From Bacillus carboniphilus (GTDB lineage: Bacteria; Bacillota; Bacilli; Bacillales; JAIVKR01): 64,000 nt of DNA. The notes below the pieces were generated by a model. It was not told the origin of the DNA and ran no database searches. It was given only the letters and a program-made list of their open reading frames with translations. Within the stretch, counting starts at the first letter, position 1, and every line of letters starts with the position of its first letter. Shown here one piece after another: positions 56,067 through 64,000 of this stretch. The stretch is from NCBI RefSeq assembly GCF_020524035.2, contig NZ_CP129013.1, positions 2,593,822 through 2,657,821 of the forward strand, given 5' to 3'. Position numbers and translations under genes: made by a program.

Positions 56067-56898
56067 TCACTCCGTCTCCTTGCTATCTTGTCCAAATAAC
56101 CTGAGCTGCTCTGCATCCACATAAAAATGCTCTTCTTCATTCACTTTAATATGCCAAGCAGGAATTAAAAACTGCCCTTCCGCAAGCTCCTTTTGGTTAT
56201 TTCCCCTGGATATAATAACCTAACTCAATTTCATTTATTTTGCTTCCTTCTTCTATCTTTTGAAAGACAACTCTTAACGCTTGTTCAGCAGAAAAAATAT
56301 CGACTTCCGTTTCACTTTTTATCTCACCTAAAATCGATCGTTCATAATCAGTGACTTGATTATCTTTCACTCTCAATGTAATTCGACCAGGATCAGAGGC
56401 GACTCCATCATTGAAATTCGGGAAAACTAATTTATTTTCCAATACTTGCACAAAGTACACTTCTTTTCCATCCTCTGATTTTCCCCAGTACTCAAATTTT
56501 TGCCCTTCTGCCAACTGTTCGTTAACATAGGTAGTGAGTTCGGTCTCCATCGTTTTTTCTTTAAATGAAAAGGGATTCTCTAAACTTTTTGCCTCTTGAT
56601 AAGTATTGGATTGAGACATTTCGATATTTTTATTCAAATTTTGATTTTTGTTTACTGATTTATCTTCCTCACTAAATTCGACCATTTCCAAAGTCATCAA
56701 ATGAGCTTTCGTCTCTTCTGGGATCTCATCATAGACAATCTCAATATCATTAGTCTCCAATTCACTCTTAAACGTTTGTTCAGTTAAAGTGGGAGGATTT
56801 TCTTTTTTCTCATAATACTGCATAATTAAAAAAGCATTTAACACTAAAAATACGAGGATAAAAAGAGTTTTGGCTCTACTCCAATTCACTATTTTCAC
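56067..56898 (-). pseudogene. walI: WalI/YycI, regulator of WalK, frame broken near the C-terminus
   Basis: One membrane helix (about 9-26), then an extracytoplasmic YycI domain. The frame is lost after 'EIELGYY' (two extra bases in TATTATAT) and again at an A run, but correcting both continues 'PGEITK' to 'ELAEGQFLIPAWHIKVNEEE' and 'HFYVDAEQLRLFG', ending at 56067. WalI and WalH form a complex with WalK across the membrane and hold it in check. The gene overlaps walH by 23 bases. Confidence 0.85.
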
Positions 56899-58177
56899 CC
56901 TCCTTATTTAGCTTTTCGATGCTATCATATTCTGTGACCACATACCACTCTGGAGTTAGATCAACCCTAGAATGGGCACCTTCTTTTAACTCATCATAGC
57001 CTATAAAAATATTTTTGAGTTCGGTCTCGGAATAATTTCTTTTGATTAACTCTTCAATTACTTCAGCATTTTCCATCTCTCTAGTTTGATTAGAAGTCAT
57101 GCTTCCGAAATAAGTAATGGGACGGCTAAATGATTCTACAACCAATTGGTTTTCCCCATTTGACAACGTTACCTTAATAGCATAATTATTCTCATCCAAA
57201 ATGACAGGGACATTATCAATCGTCTGTTCAAAAATAACCTCTTGTTCCTCTATCATTTTTAAACGAAAATCTTCACTTACCATCCATCCTCCTACTTGAT
57301 TCACATGTGTAACGGCAGACGTAAGCATTGAAACGGAATCCATTTGTTCATTATTAAAATCTTGTACTTTTGGATATTGAAAAGTAAAAATGAGATCATC
57401 TTCGATGGTTAACGTATTCCTTGCATCCCTAATAATGGTCGTCTTCCCTAACGTATTTTCTTCTAAATTGCGAGTATCAGTAAATAAGGCTTGTTTCAAT
57501 TCATTTTCAGTAATTTCTTCTTTGCTCACGTATTTTATATCAATTTCAGGAGCCTCTTTTGGTAAAAGAAGATTATTGAAAACAATAAATTCACTCCAAT
57601 TCTTCTTTTCATCCGTTGTTTGGATAAGTTCTTGCCATTTGTTCGGACTACTCGAGATAGTAAACGACCTTATACTACTGTTACTCGTGTTTACAAAACG
57701 AATTTTCTCTAGACGATCATTTTCATATTCGATGACAATTTTGTTAAACATATAATCATAATCATATAATTCTTGTGTTCCAAACCACTCAAGTTGATTT
57801 TTCAAAACGGTGAAAGGAACCTCTCCAAAGAAGCGCATTTCGATATAGTTTTTATTTGTTTGATTAATATCTTTCTCGACTTGCATGTCATTTTTTAATT
57901 TTAATTCACCTACTTGATCCCATAACTCATCCATTATTCCTTCCTCATACGTACCATAATATTGCCCTTCTTTATGGACAAACACTTGCATCGGTTTGAT
58001 GAGAGATGCCATATTTTTTTCATATGGACTCAATGGCTCCAAGCTCTCTTTCTCTTCATCCGTATTTTCTTGAAAAGGATAACGGTAGCTCCATATGCTC
58101 CAAGTTAAAGCGATACTCATCAAGACTAAGACAACGAGTAGTATCGTTTTTAAGTTTTCTTTACTGTTCATGACCAA
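56876..58177 (-). CDS. walH: WalH/YycH, regulator of WalK
   Basis: A 433-residue protein with one N-terminal membrane helix (about 12-30) and a large external YycH domain (two mixed alpha/beta lobes). Markers include 'YPFQ' after the helix, 'VQDFNNEQMDSVSMLTSAVT' in the middle and 'LTPEWYVVTEYDS' near the end. Start and length are normal; it overlaps walK by ten bases. It should act with WalI on WalK activity. Confidence 0.92.
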   Translation of the reverse strand: MVMNSKENLKTILLVVLVLMSIALTWSIWSYRYPFQENTDEEKESLEPLSPYEKNMASLIKPMQVFVHKEGQYYGTYEEGIMDELWDQVGELKLKNDMQVEKDINQTNKNYIEMRFFGEVPFTVLKNQLEWFGTQELYDYDYMFNKIVIEYENDRLEKIRFVNTSNSSIRSFTISSSPNKWQELIQTTDEKKNWSEFIVFNNLLLPKEAPEIDIKYVSKEEITENELKQALFTDTRNLEENTLGKTTIIRDARNTLTIEDDLIFTFQYPKVQDFNNEQMDSVSMLTSAVTHVNQVGGWMVSEDFRLKMIEEQEVIFEQTIDNVPVILDENNYAIKVTLSNGENQLVVESFSRPITYFGSMTSNQTREMENAEVIEELIKRNYSETELKNIFIGYDELKEGAHSRVDLTPEWYVVTEYDSIEKLNKEGENSELE

Positions 58178-60000
58178 TCATCCTCTTGTTCTTCTTTCGG
58201 AAGAGAAAAATGAATGGTCGTTCCAATCCCTTCCTCACTTTCTGCCCAAATGTCGCCCCCATGAGCTTGAATCATTTCTTTTGCTATTGCTAAGCCTAGT
58301 CCAGTTCCTCCTAATTTACGAGATCTTGCCTTATCTACTCGATAAAAACGTTCAAATATCTTATCTAAATTCTCTTTTGGAATCCCTACTCCTTGGTCTC
58401 GAATTGAAACAACGATGGATTCTGCATCAACATTCATTTTAAAGGTGACTTGTCCTCCTTCTGGAGAATATTTCATTGCATTTGAGATAATATTATCTAT
58501 CACTTGCGTAATTTTATCTGTATCGATATCGACATAGACAATCTCTTTAGGGATCATTCGTCTAAAGATAATATCTGTTTTCTTCGACATTTCGAATCGA
58601 TCAATTATTTTATTTATGAAATCGGTAAAGTTGATATAATCTTTATTTAATTGGTAGTCTCGACTATCAAGCTTGGACAGTTTTAATAAGTCATTTACAA
58701 GTCGAATCATTCGTTCTGTTTCACCTTGTGTCACTTGTAAAAACTGCGGAGCAATCTTTTCATCTCTCCATCCACCCTCTGATAAAACCTCTAAATAGCT
58801 TCGCATCGTTGTCAAAGGGGTTCGTAATTCATGTGAAACATTCGCAACAAACTCCCGGCGCTCTTCCTCCACCTTTTCCTGCTCCGTCACATCATATAGA
58901 ACGGCAATCAGTCCATGTGGATGGCCTTCTTCTTTTTGGATTATCGTAGTCAAAACCTTAATAACCGTTTCTTCTTTTGACGTACCTAGCTCTAAAAATA
59001 ACGGCTCTTTTAAATCTAATAATTCTTCAAAAGTATACGTCTCTTCTAATCCTAATAAATGAGTGACGTCCGTTCCGATTACTTTTTCATGAGCAATACT
59101 CAACATTTTTTCAGCAGGTCCATTTAGTAAAATAATTTCTCCCATGTGATTCGTTGCGATAACGCCATCTGTCATATGAGAAATAACAGAGGATAACTTT
59201 TTCCGTTCTTCTTCCGTCGTTTCTTGAGCATCCTCAAGCTCTGCGGTTAATTGGTTGAATGTCATGGCGAGCTGCCCAATTTCATCATCTCCGTATACCT
59301 TTACCCGATAATCAAAATTTCCTTTTGCAAGCTGCTTTGCTTGTTTGCGCATCTCTGTAATAGGCTTAATGATGGTTCGTGCAACTAAACTACCTAACAC
59401 GGCCGTAATTGCTAAAGCGATCAACGTTCCTGTAGCAAAAATTTTATTAATGGCACCAATTTGGTCATACGTATTTTCGATGTCTGCTTCAACATAAATG
59501 ACCCCTAATAATTCTTCTTCATTTTTCTCGATCGCTCTTGTAAATACGATCACTCGCTTATCATCTTGATTGACCATCATATCCTCTTGATTTTGTCTCG
59601 AAATTCCTGTTCCCGTTATCATTCGTTGATTTGTTTTTTTTCCTATGGTTAGGCTGTTTGTATCTCCAACAGACCCAACTACGACTATATCTTTATTAAC
59701 AATCGTGATCTCGCTTATATTATCTGCTCCAATAATATATTCTTGTAGCAAATTATCGATGTTCGTATAGAGTGTTTCAGGGTCTTGCTGTCCTTCTTTG
59801 CTAAGCTCTTTTTCAATACTATAAGAGAGCGCTTGTATACTTGAATCAACCGATTCCTTAAAGTTGTCAATTAAGGACTCTTCCAGCTCATTGACAAAAT
59901 AAACGCCGATAATTTGTAAGGTGACTAATGTAAGTAGCGCATAAATAATCGTTAACTTGAAGTGAATGGAGCGAAAAAAACTGACTTTCTTTGTATTCAT
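58168..60000 (-). CDS. walK: Sensor histidine kinase WalK (YycG)
   Basis: A 610-residue essential kinase controlling cell-wall turnover. Two membrane helices (about 13-33 and 183-203) enclose an external PAS-like domain. Then come a HAMP domain, a cytoplasmic PAS domain, the phospho-His box 'FVANVSHELRTPLTTMRSYL', and the ATPase domain with 'NIISNAMKYSPEGG', 'DQGVGIPKENLDKIFERFYR' and 'GGTGLGLAIAKE'. All elements of WalK are intact. Coupled to walR upstream (5-base gap) and walH downstream. Confidence 0.95.
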   Translation of the reverse strand: MNTKKVSFFRSIHFKLTIIYALLTLVTLQIIGVYFVNELEESLIDNFKESVDSSIQALSYSIEKELSKEGQQDPETLYTNIDNLLQEYIIGADNISEITIVNKDIVVVGSVGDTNSLTIGKKTNQRMITGTGISRQNQEDMMVNQDDKRVIVFTRAIEKNEEELLGVIYVEADIENTYDQIGAINKIFATGTLIALAITAVLGSLVARTIIKPITEMRKQAKQLAKGNFDYRVKVYGDDEIGQLAMTFNQLTAELEDAQETTEEERKKLSSVISHMTDGVIATNHMGEIILLNGPAEKMLSIAHEKVIGTDVTHLLGLEETYTFEELLDLKEPLFLELGTSKEETVIKVLTTIIQKEEGHPHGLIAVLYDVTEQEKVEEERREFVANVSHELRTPLTTMRSYLEVLSEGGWRDEKIAPQFLQVTQGETERMIRLVNDLLKLSKLDSRDYQLNKDYINFTDFINKIIDRFEMSKKTDIIFRRMIPKEIVYVDIDTDKITQVIDNIISNAMKYSPEGGQVTFKMNVDAESIVVSIRDQGVGIPKENLDKIFERFYRVDKARSRKLGGTGLGLAIAKEMIQAHGGDIWAESEEGIGTTIHFSLPKEEQEDDWS

Positions 60001-60005
60001 TTACC

Positions 60006-60713
60006 TTACTCCTGTTCAGGGTTTCGTAAATAATAACCGACACCTCTTCTTGTCACAATCCATGCAGGGTGGCTTGGGTTATCTTCTATTTTCTCTCGCA
60101 ACCTTCTTACGGTCACATCAACGGTGCGAACATCACCAAAGTAATCATAGCCCCACACGGTTTGCAAAAGGTGCTCTCTCGTCATGACTTGTCCAATGTG
60201 CTTTGCTAAATAATGTAACAACTCAAACTCTCGATGCGTTAACTCAATTTTTTCTCCTCTTTTTGAAACGATGTAGGCATCAGGATGAATCGTTAGCATC
60301 CCAATTTGAATCTCTGTAGACCCGTCCTCAGCAGCGGTATCAACAGAACTATGTCTTCGTAAGTTTGCCTTCACTCTGGCTAATAATTCCCTTGAGCTAA
60401 AGGGCTTTGTGACATAGTCGTCTGCCCCTAATTCTAATCCGAGTACTTTATCGATTTCCGAATCTTTTGCCGTTAACATAATAATGGGAATCTCATGTTT
60501 TTTTCGAATCTCACGGCACACTTCCATTCCATCTTTGACTGGAAGCATAATATCTAACATAATTAAATCCGGCTTGATTTCCTCTACCTTATCAATCGCT
60601 TCTTGACCATCATAGGCACAGTGAACCTCATAGCCTTCTTTGATAAAATTAAATTCCAATATATCGGCAATTGGCTGCTCGTCATCCACTACTAAAATTC
60701 GTCGTTTATCCAT
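60006..60713 (-). CDS. walR: Response regulator WalR (YycF)
   Basis: A 235-residue OmpR-family regulator, essential in B. subtilis, controlling autolysin and wall genes. Receiver: '[20 protein letters not shown]', phospho-Asp in '[15 protein letters not shown]', Lys in '[16 protein letters not shown]'. The winged helix ('[20 protein letters not shown]', '[14 protein letters not shown]') is typical. First gene of the wal operon; AAAGGAGCG precedes the start. Confidence 0.96.
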   Translation of the reverse strand: MDKRRILVVDDEQPIADILEFNFIKEGYEVHCAYDGQEAIDKVEEIKPDLIMLDIMLPVKDGMEVCREIRKKHEIPIIMLTAKDSEIDKVLGLELGADDYVTKPFSSRELLARVKANLRRHSSVDTAAEDGSTEIQIGMLTIHPDAYIVSKRGEKIELTHREFELLHYLAKHIGQVMTREHLLQTVWGYDYFGDVRTVDVTVRRLREKIEDNPSHPAWIVTRRGVGYYLRNPEQE

Positions 60714-61258
60714 GTGGGAACGCTCCTTTATGTTAAATGATCATTTAGTTTATAGAGATTGTTTAACTTTCTATGGTGAAAAAGTTGAATTCGTTTTTTA
60801 AACATACATCATATCATAATCCAAATTCTTTCCATAAACATATCCATGAATAAATTAGACATGCTCTTCATATATACTTTACCACGATTACCTCTTTTTC
60901 ATCATACATTAATCTGGACAGCTTTTTGTTACAACGACAATACAATTTCTGATCAAATCAATCTGTTTTAACATCACCAAGACATAATGAGTAGCATCAT
61001 CTTTATTCATTACATTTTGATTATTTTTTTGCATATTTGTCATAAACAAAAAATAGTTTAGTAGAGGATTCTGTTAAAAGTTTGGATTTTTCTTTTAATT
61101 AAAATCTTCTAAAAATTTTAAAAATAAAAAAGGGTTTTTCGTACTTTTGAAGAAATAGCTAGAATACTCCATTATTCGAGATTTTTTTCGAAACTGATTG
61201 ATGTTCTCTTATTCTAGTAAATAATCTAAAAATTGTAACAGCGAGGAGGGGAGATGTT
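60714..61258. other. Intergenic region between divergent wal and app operons
   Basis: 545 bases, strongly AT-rich, no gene seen. It holds the wal promoter (minus) and the app promoter (plus). In B. subtilis purA and tRNA genes lie on this side of walR; neither is here. Confidence 0.5.
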
Positions 61259-61286
61259 GTGAAAAACACCAGTTTTTCATAGCAGA

Positions 61287-62282
61287 ATGAATGTGTCAAA
61301 TACACTACTACAAATACGGAACTTAAAAACACAATTTAAAACAAGTGATGGGAAGGTCCCCGCAGTAGATGGAGTCTCATTAGAAATTCGTAAAGGGGAA
61401 ACACTTGGGTTAGTAGGAGAGTCTGGATGCGGGAAAAGTATGACCTCTCTTTCTATTATGAGATTAGTACCTGATACAGGAGAAATTTCAGGGGAAATCT
61501 TATTTGAAAATGAAGATTTAACTCAAAAGAAAGAAAAAGAAATGGCCTCTATTAGAGGAAATGATATATCGATGATTTTCCAAGAACCAATGACTTCCTT
61601 AAATCCTGTATTAAAAATTGGCGATCAAATTATGGAAGGACTCATCATTCACCAAAAGCTTTCCAAAGCGGCTGCCAAAAAAAGAACGATTGATTTACTA
61701 AAACTCGTTGGATTTGCGAGGGCAGCTGAAATGATTGATGAATATCCTCATCAATTATCAGGAGGTATGAGGCAAAGAGTGATGATCGCTATGGCAATGG
61801 CTTGTGACCCGAAGCTGTTAATTGCCGATGAGCCGACAACAGCCCTAGATGTAACAATCCAAGCACAAATTCTCGATTTAATGAGAGATGTCAAAAATAA
61901 GTTTGGTTCCTCTATCTTATTAATTACTCATGACTTAGGGGTAGTGGCCGAGATGGCTGACCGAGTAGTCGTTATGTATGCAGGGAGAGTCGTAGAAGAA
62001 GCAGATGTAGAAGAGATGTTTGCTAACCCTAGCCACCCCTATACACAAGGCTTGATGAAATCAATACCAAACATTGATGATGAGGAAGAAAAAAAAGAAT
62101 TGTACTCAATTCGAGGGAGCGTTCCACCGCCAACTGAATGGCCAACAGGGTGTAAGTTTGCTCCACGCTGTGAACATGCATGGGAAAAATGCTATGAACA
62201 AGAACCGCCATTATATAAATCTTCTTCTAATCACCAAGTTCGTTGTTTTCTTCATGAAGATGAAGGAGGGAAAGCCCAATGA
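61287..62282 (+). CDS. appD: Oligopeptide ABC transporter ATPase AppD/OppD
   Basis: A 331-residue ATPase: Walker [11 protein letters not shown]-loop 'MIFQEPMTSLNP', signature 'QLSGGMRQRVMIAMA', Walker B 'LLIADEPTTALD', H-loop 'LITHDLGV', then the oligopeptide-specific C-terminal zone with 'CKFAPRCEHAWEKC'. The ATG at 61287 has no ribosome site. A GTG at 61259 does (GAGGAGGGGAG), and removing one T from the T5 run at 61273-61277 would join it in frame (M-KNTSFHSR-MNVSN), so the true start may be 61259. With appF and appA next, the order is that of B. subtilis appDFABC. Confidence 0.88.
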   Translation: MNVSNTLLQIRNLKTQFKTSDGKVPAVDGVSLEIRKGETLGLVGESGCGKSMTSLSIMRLVPDTGEISGEILFENEDLTQKKEKEMASIRGNDISMIFQEPMTSLNPVLKIGDQIMEGLIIHQKLSKAAAKKRTIDLLKLVGFARAAEMIDEYPHQLSGGMRQRVMIAMAMACDPKLLIADEPTTALDVTIQAQILDLMRDVKNKFGSSILLITHDLGVVAEMADRVVVMYAGRVVEEADVEEMFANPSHPYTQGLMKSIPNIDDEEEKKELYSIRGSVPPPTEWPTGCKFAPRCEHAWEKCYEQEPPLYKSSSNHQVRCFLHEDEGGKAQ

Positions 62283-63247
62283 GTGAAGCCATTTTAACAG
62301 TCGAGAATTTAAGTAAATACTTCCCTATAAAAGGTGGCGTTTTAAGAAGAGTCGTAGGTCAAGTGAAAGCGGTCGATCAAGTCAGTTTTTCAATCAACGC
62401 AGGGGAAACTTTTGGACTTGTCGGTGAGTCGGGTTGCGGAAAATCAACGACAGGACGGACCATTATGAGGTTGCTTGATCCTACAGACGGAAAAGTGATT
62501 TTTCAAGATCAAGATATCGCTCAATTATCAAAAGACGGCTTACGAAAAGCACGTCGCGACCTACAAATGGTGTTTCAAGATCCCTATGCTTCATTAAATC
62601 CAACAATGACGGTCGGGCAATTAATTGAAGAGCCGATGCAAGTTCACAAGATAGGGACGAGTAAAGAACGAAAAGAGCAAGTGAAAGAATTAATGGAAAC
62701 CGTTGGACTGAATTCAAGCTATGTCAGCCGTTATCCTCATGAATTTTCCGGAGGACAAAGACAAAGAATTGGTTTAGCAAGGGCTCTTTCCTTAAAGCCA
62801 AAACTAATCATTGCGGATGAACCCGTTTCAGCTTTAGACGTTTCCGTCCAGTCACAAGCCTTAAATCTTATGGAAAAACTACAAGAACAATTTAACCTTA
62901 CCTACATTTTTATTTCCCATGATTTAAGTGTTGTTAAACATATTTCGGATCGCATTGGCGTGATGTATTTAGGAAGAATGGCTGAAATTGCACCTAAGAG
63001 ACAACTCTACAAAGAACCTGCCCATCCATATACACAAGCGCTATTATCTGCGGTTCCTGTTCCAGATCCAACTCGTAAAAGAGACAGAATTGTCTTATCA
63101 GGAGATGTTCCAAGTCCATCTAATCCACCAAGCGGATGCGCTTTTCATCCTCGCTGTCCGAAAGCGTTTGATCGCTGTAAAGTGGATCGCCCTGAATTAC
63201 AGTCAATTGGAAATGGTCAATACGTAGCTTGCCACCTATATGACTGA
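62279..63247 (+). CDS. appF: Oligopeptide ABC transporter ATPase AppF/OppF
   Basis: A 322-residue ATPase and partner of AppD: Walker [10 protein letters not shown], '[20 protein letters not shown]', signature '[15 protein letters not shown]', Walker B '[12 protein letters not shown]', H-loop 'FISHDLSV', and the C-terminal '[14 protein letters not shown]'. Its ATG overlaps the appD stop by four bases. The two ATPases would power peptide uptake. Confidence 0.92.
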   Translation: MSEAILTVENLSKYFPIKGGVLRRVVGQVKAVDQVSFSINAGETFGLVGESGCGKSTTGRTIMRLLDPTDGKVIFQDQDIAQLSKDGLRKARRDLQMVFQDPYASLNPTMTVGQLIEEPMQVHKIGTSKERKEQVKELMETVGLNSSYVSRYPHEFSGGQRQRIGLARALSLKPKLIIADEPVSALDVSVQSQALNLMEKLQEQFNLTYIFISHDLSVVKHISDRIGVMYLGRMAEIAPKRQLYKEPAHPYTQALLSAVPVPDPTRKRDRIVLSGDVPSPSNPPSGCAFHPRCPKAFDRCKVDRPELQSIGNGQYVACHLYD

Positions 63248-63347
63248 TTAGCTTATTAACACACTTTAAGGAGGTGAGGCTAGGAAAGTAGAAACAACAG
63301 CTTCCTTTAACTGAAAATTTTAAATTATTAAAAATGGGGGTAAAAAA

Positions 63348-64000
63348 ATGAAAAGAAAATCCTTTTTATTGGGCATCGCGCTCATGTTAGTGTTCTCTTT
63401 ATTTTTAGCTGCATGTAACAGTGATGATACGAGTGGGGAGTCTGAGGATAAACCAAAAGAAGAAACAAATGATGAGGAAAAAGCCACTGCTGGTGAGCCT
63501 GTAGAAGGCGGAGAAATGACGTTAGCGATGTTTAGTGCTCCTAAAGGAGTATTTAATCCAATATTATATGAAGACCTATATGACAATTATGTATTAGATT
63601 TTGTTTTTGATCCTCTTTGGGAAGTTGATGACGAACTGAATATTACCATTCCAAAATTAGCAGAAAAGTGGGAGTTTTCAGAAGACGGAAAGGTTTTAAC
63701 GATTAATTTACGAAATGATGTTAAGTGGCACGATGGAACGGCATTTACTGCCGATGATGTCATCTTTACTTGGGAAACAATTGCACATAAAGACTATACA
63801 GCAAGTAGGTATTATACTGTAGAACCAATTGAAGGTGCGAATGAAATGAAAGAAGGCAACGCTGACTCTTTATCGGGTGTCGAAAAAGTAGATGATCATA
63901 CGATAAAAGTAACATTTACTAATCCTGCCGCTAACCATCTATCCAACTTATGGTCTACTCCGATGCCTAAACACCTTTATAAGGACACACCTGTAAAGGA
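63348..64000 (+). CDS. appA: Oligopeptide-binding lipoprotein AppA/OppA, 5' part
   Basis: The first 217 or so residues of a family 5 solute-binding lipoprotein; it runs off the window. The signal ends in a lipobox LAAC-N at Cys 23, followed by a Glu/Asp-rich linker and then 'GGEMTLAMFSAPKGVFNPIL' and 'WHDGTAFTADDVIFTWETIA', the family 5 signature. Gene order D-F-A matches the app operon, so permeases AppB and AppC are expected beyond the window. The ribosome site (GGGGG) is close to the start. Confidence 0.88.
   Translation, partial: MKRKSFLLGIALMLVFSLFLAACNSDDTSGESEDKPKEETNDEEKATAGEPVEGGEMTLAMFSAPKGVFNPILYEDLYDNYVLDFVFDPLWEVDDELNITIPKLAEKWEFSEDGKVLTINLRNDVKWHDGTAFTADDVIFTWETIAHKDYTASRYYTVEPIEGANEMKEGNADSLSGVEKVDDHTIKVTFTNPAANHLSNLWSTPMPKHLYKDTPVK

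Noticed and set aside
63270-63290. AAGGAGGTGAGG as the start of a short gene before appA
   Set aside because: The only start codon overlaps the ribosome site itself and stops after five codons.

Overview
The window is low-GC chromosome from a Bacillaceae-type Firmicute, probably an alkaliphilic or halotolerant Bacillus relative. The reasons are strong AGGAGG-type ribosome sites, Rho-independent hairpins, and the right-hand block walR-walK-walH-walI-walJ-htrC-yyzF-rlmH, which has the B. subtilis order beside the replication origin. A DnaA-box cluster between rlmH and yyzF fits that position. No rRNA, tRNA or CRISPR array was seen.

Layout. 1-6.6 kb: an MFS transporter end, a HAD phosphatase, a Fic protein and the cydDC thiol exporter. 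6.7-8.8 kb: a broken IS91-like element next to modular structured repeats. 8.9-19.2 kb: DUF4097, DoxX and InhA proteins, a hidden lipoprotein gene, and a BceRS-AB-like peptide-sensing and export module whose permease is frameshifted. 19.3-25.9 kb: small membrane proteins, an RlmI-type methyltransferase, a holin-like type I toxin gene, a GntR-ABC operon and a BsuPI-domain secreted protein. 26-28.3 kb: a second IS91-like copy, two tandem repeat units and an IS605-type right-end remnant. 28.3-43.5 kb: an accessory region with an S41 peptidase remnant, a large SF1 helicase overlapping a membrane-protein gene, a decayed AbrB-Doc toxin-antitoxin pair, csaA, an AraC regulator, a Kiwa-like pair and P4-primase-type remnants. 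43.6-52.6 kb: two same-strand ISL3-family copies bracket a four-gene LlaJI-type restriction-modification system, and the right copy is split by an IS200-type element. 52.7-60.7 kb: rlmH to walR. 61.2-64 kb: the start of an appDFA-like oligopeptide transporter operon.

Together the 32-52 kb stretch reads as a defence and mobile-element island abutting the conserved wal block: a membrane-sensing antiphage pair, a restriction system with GTPase-driven cleavage, a helicase pair and toxin-antitoxin remnants, mixed with decayed insertion sequences.

Caution on gene status. At least a dozen genes, including walI, walJ and the McrB-like gene, are broken by single-base changes, mostly in A/T runs of five to eight. 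Such a density across unrelated and conserved genes looks more like uncorrected sequencing errors than biology. 'Pseudogene' below therefore means 'reading frame broken as given'. Functions are assigned from motifs and remembered families; no database search was run.
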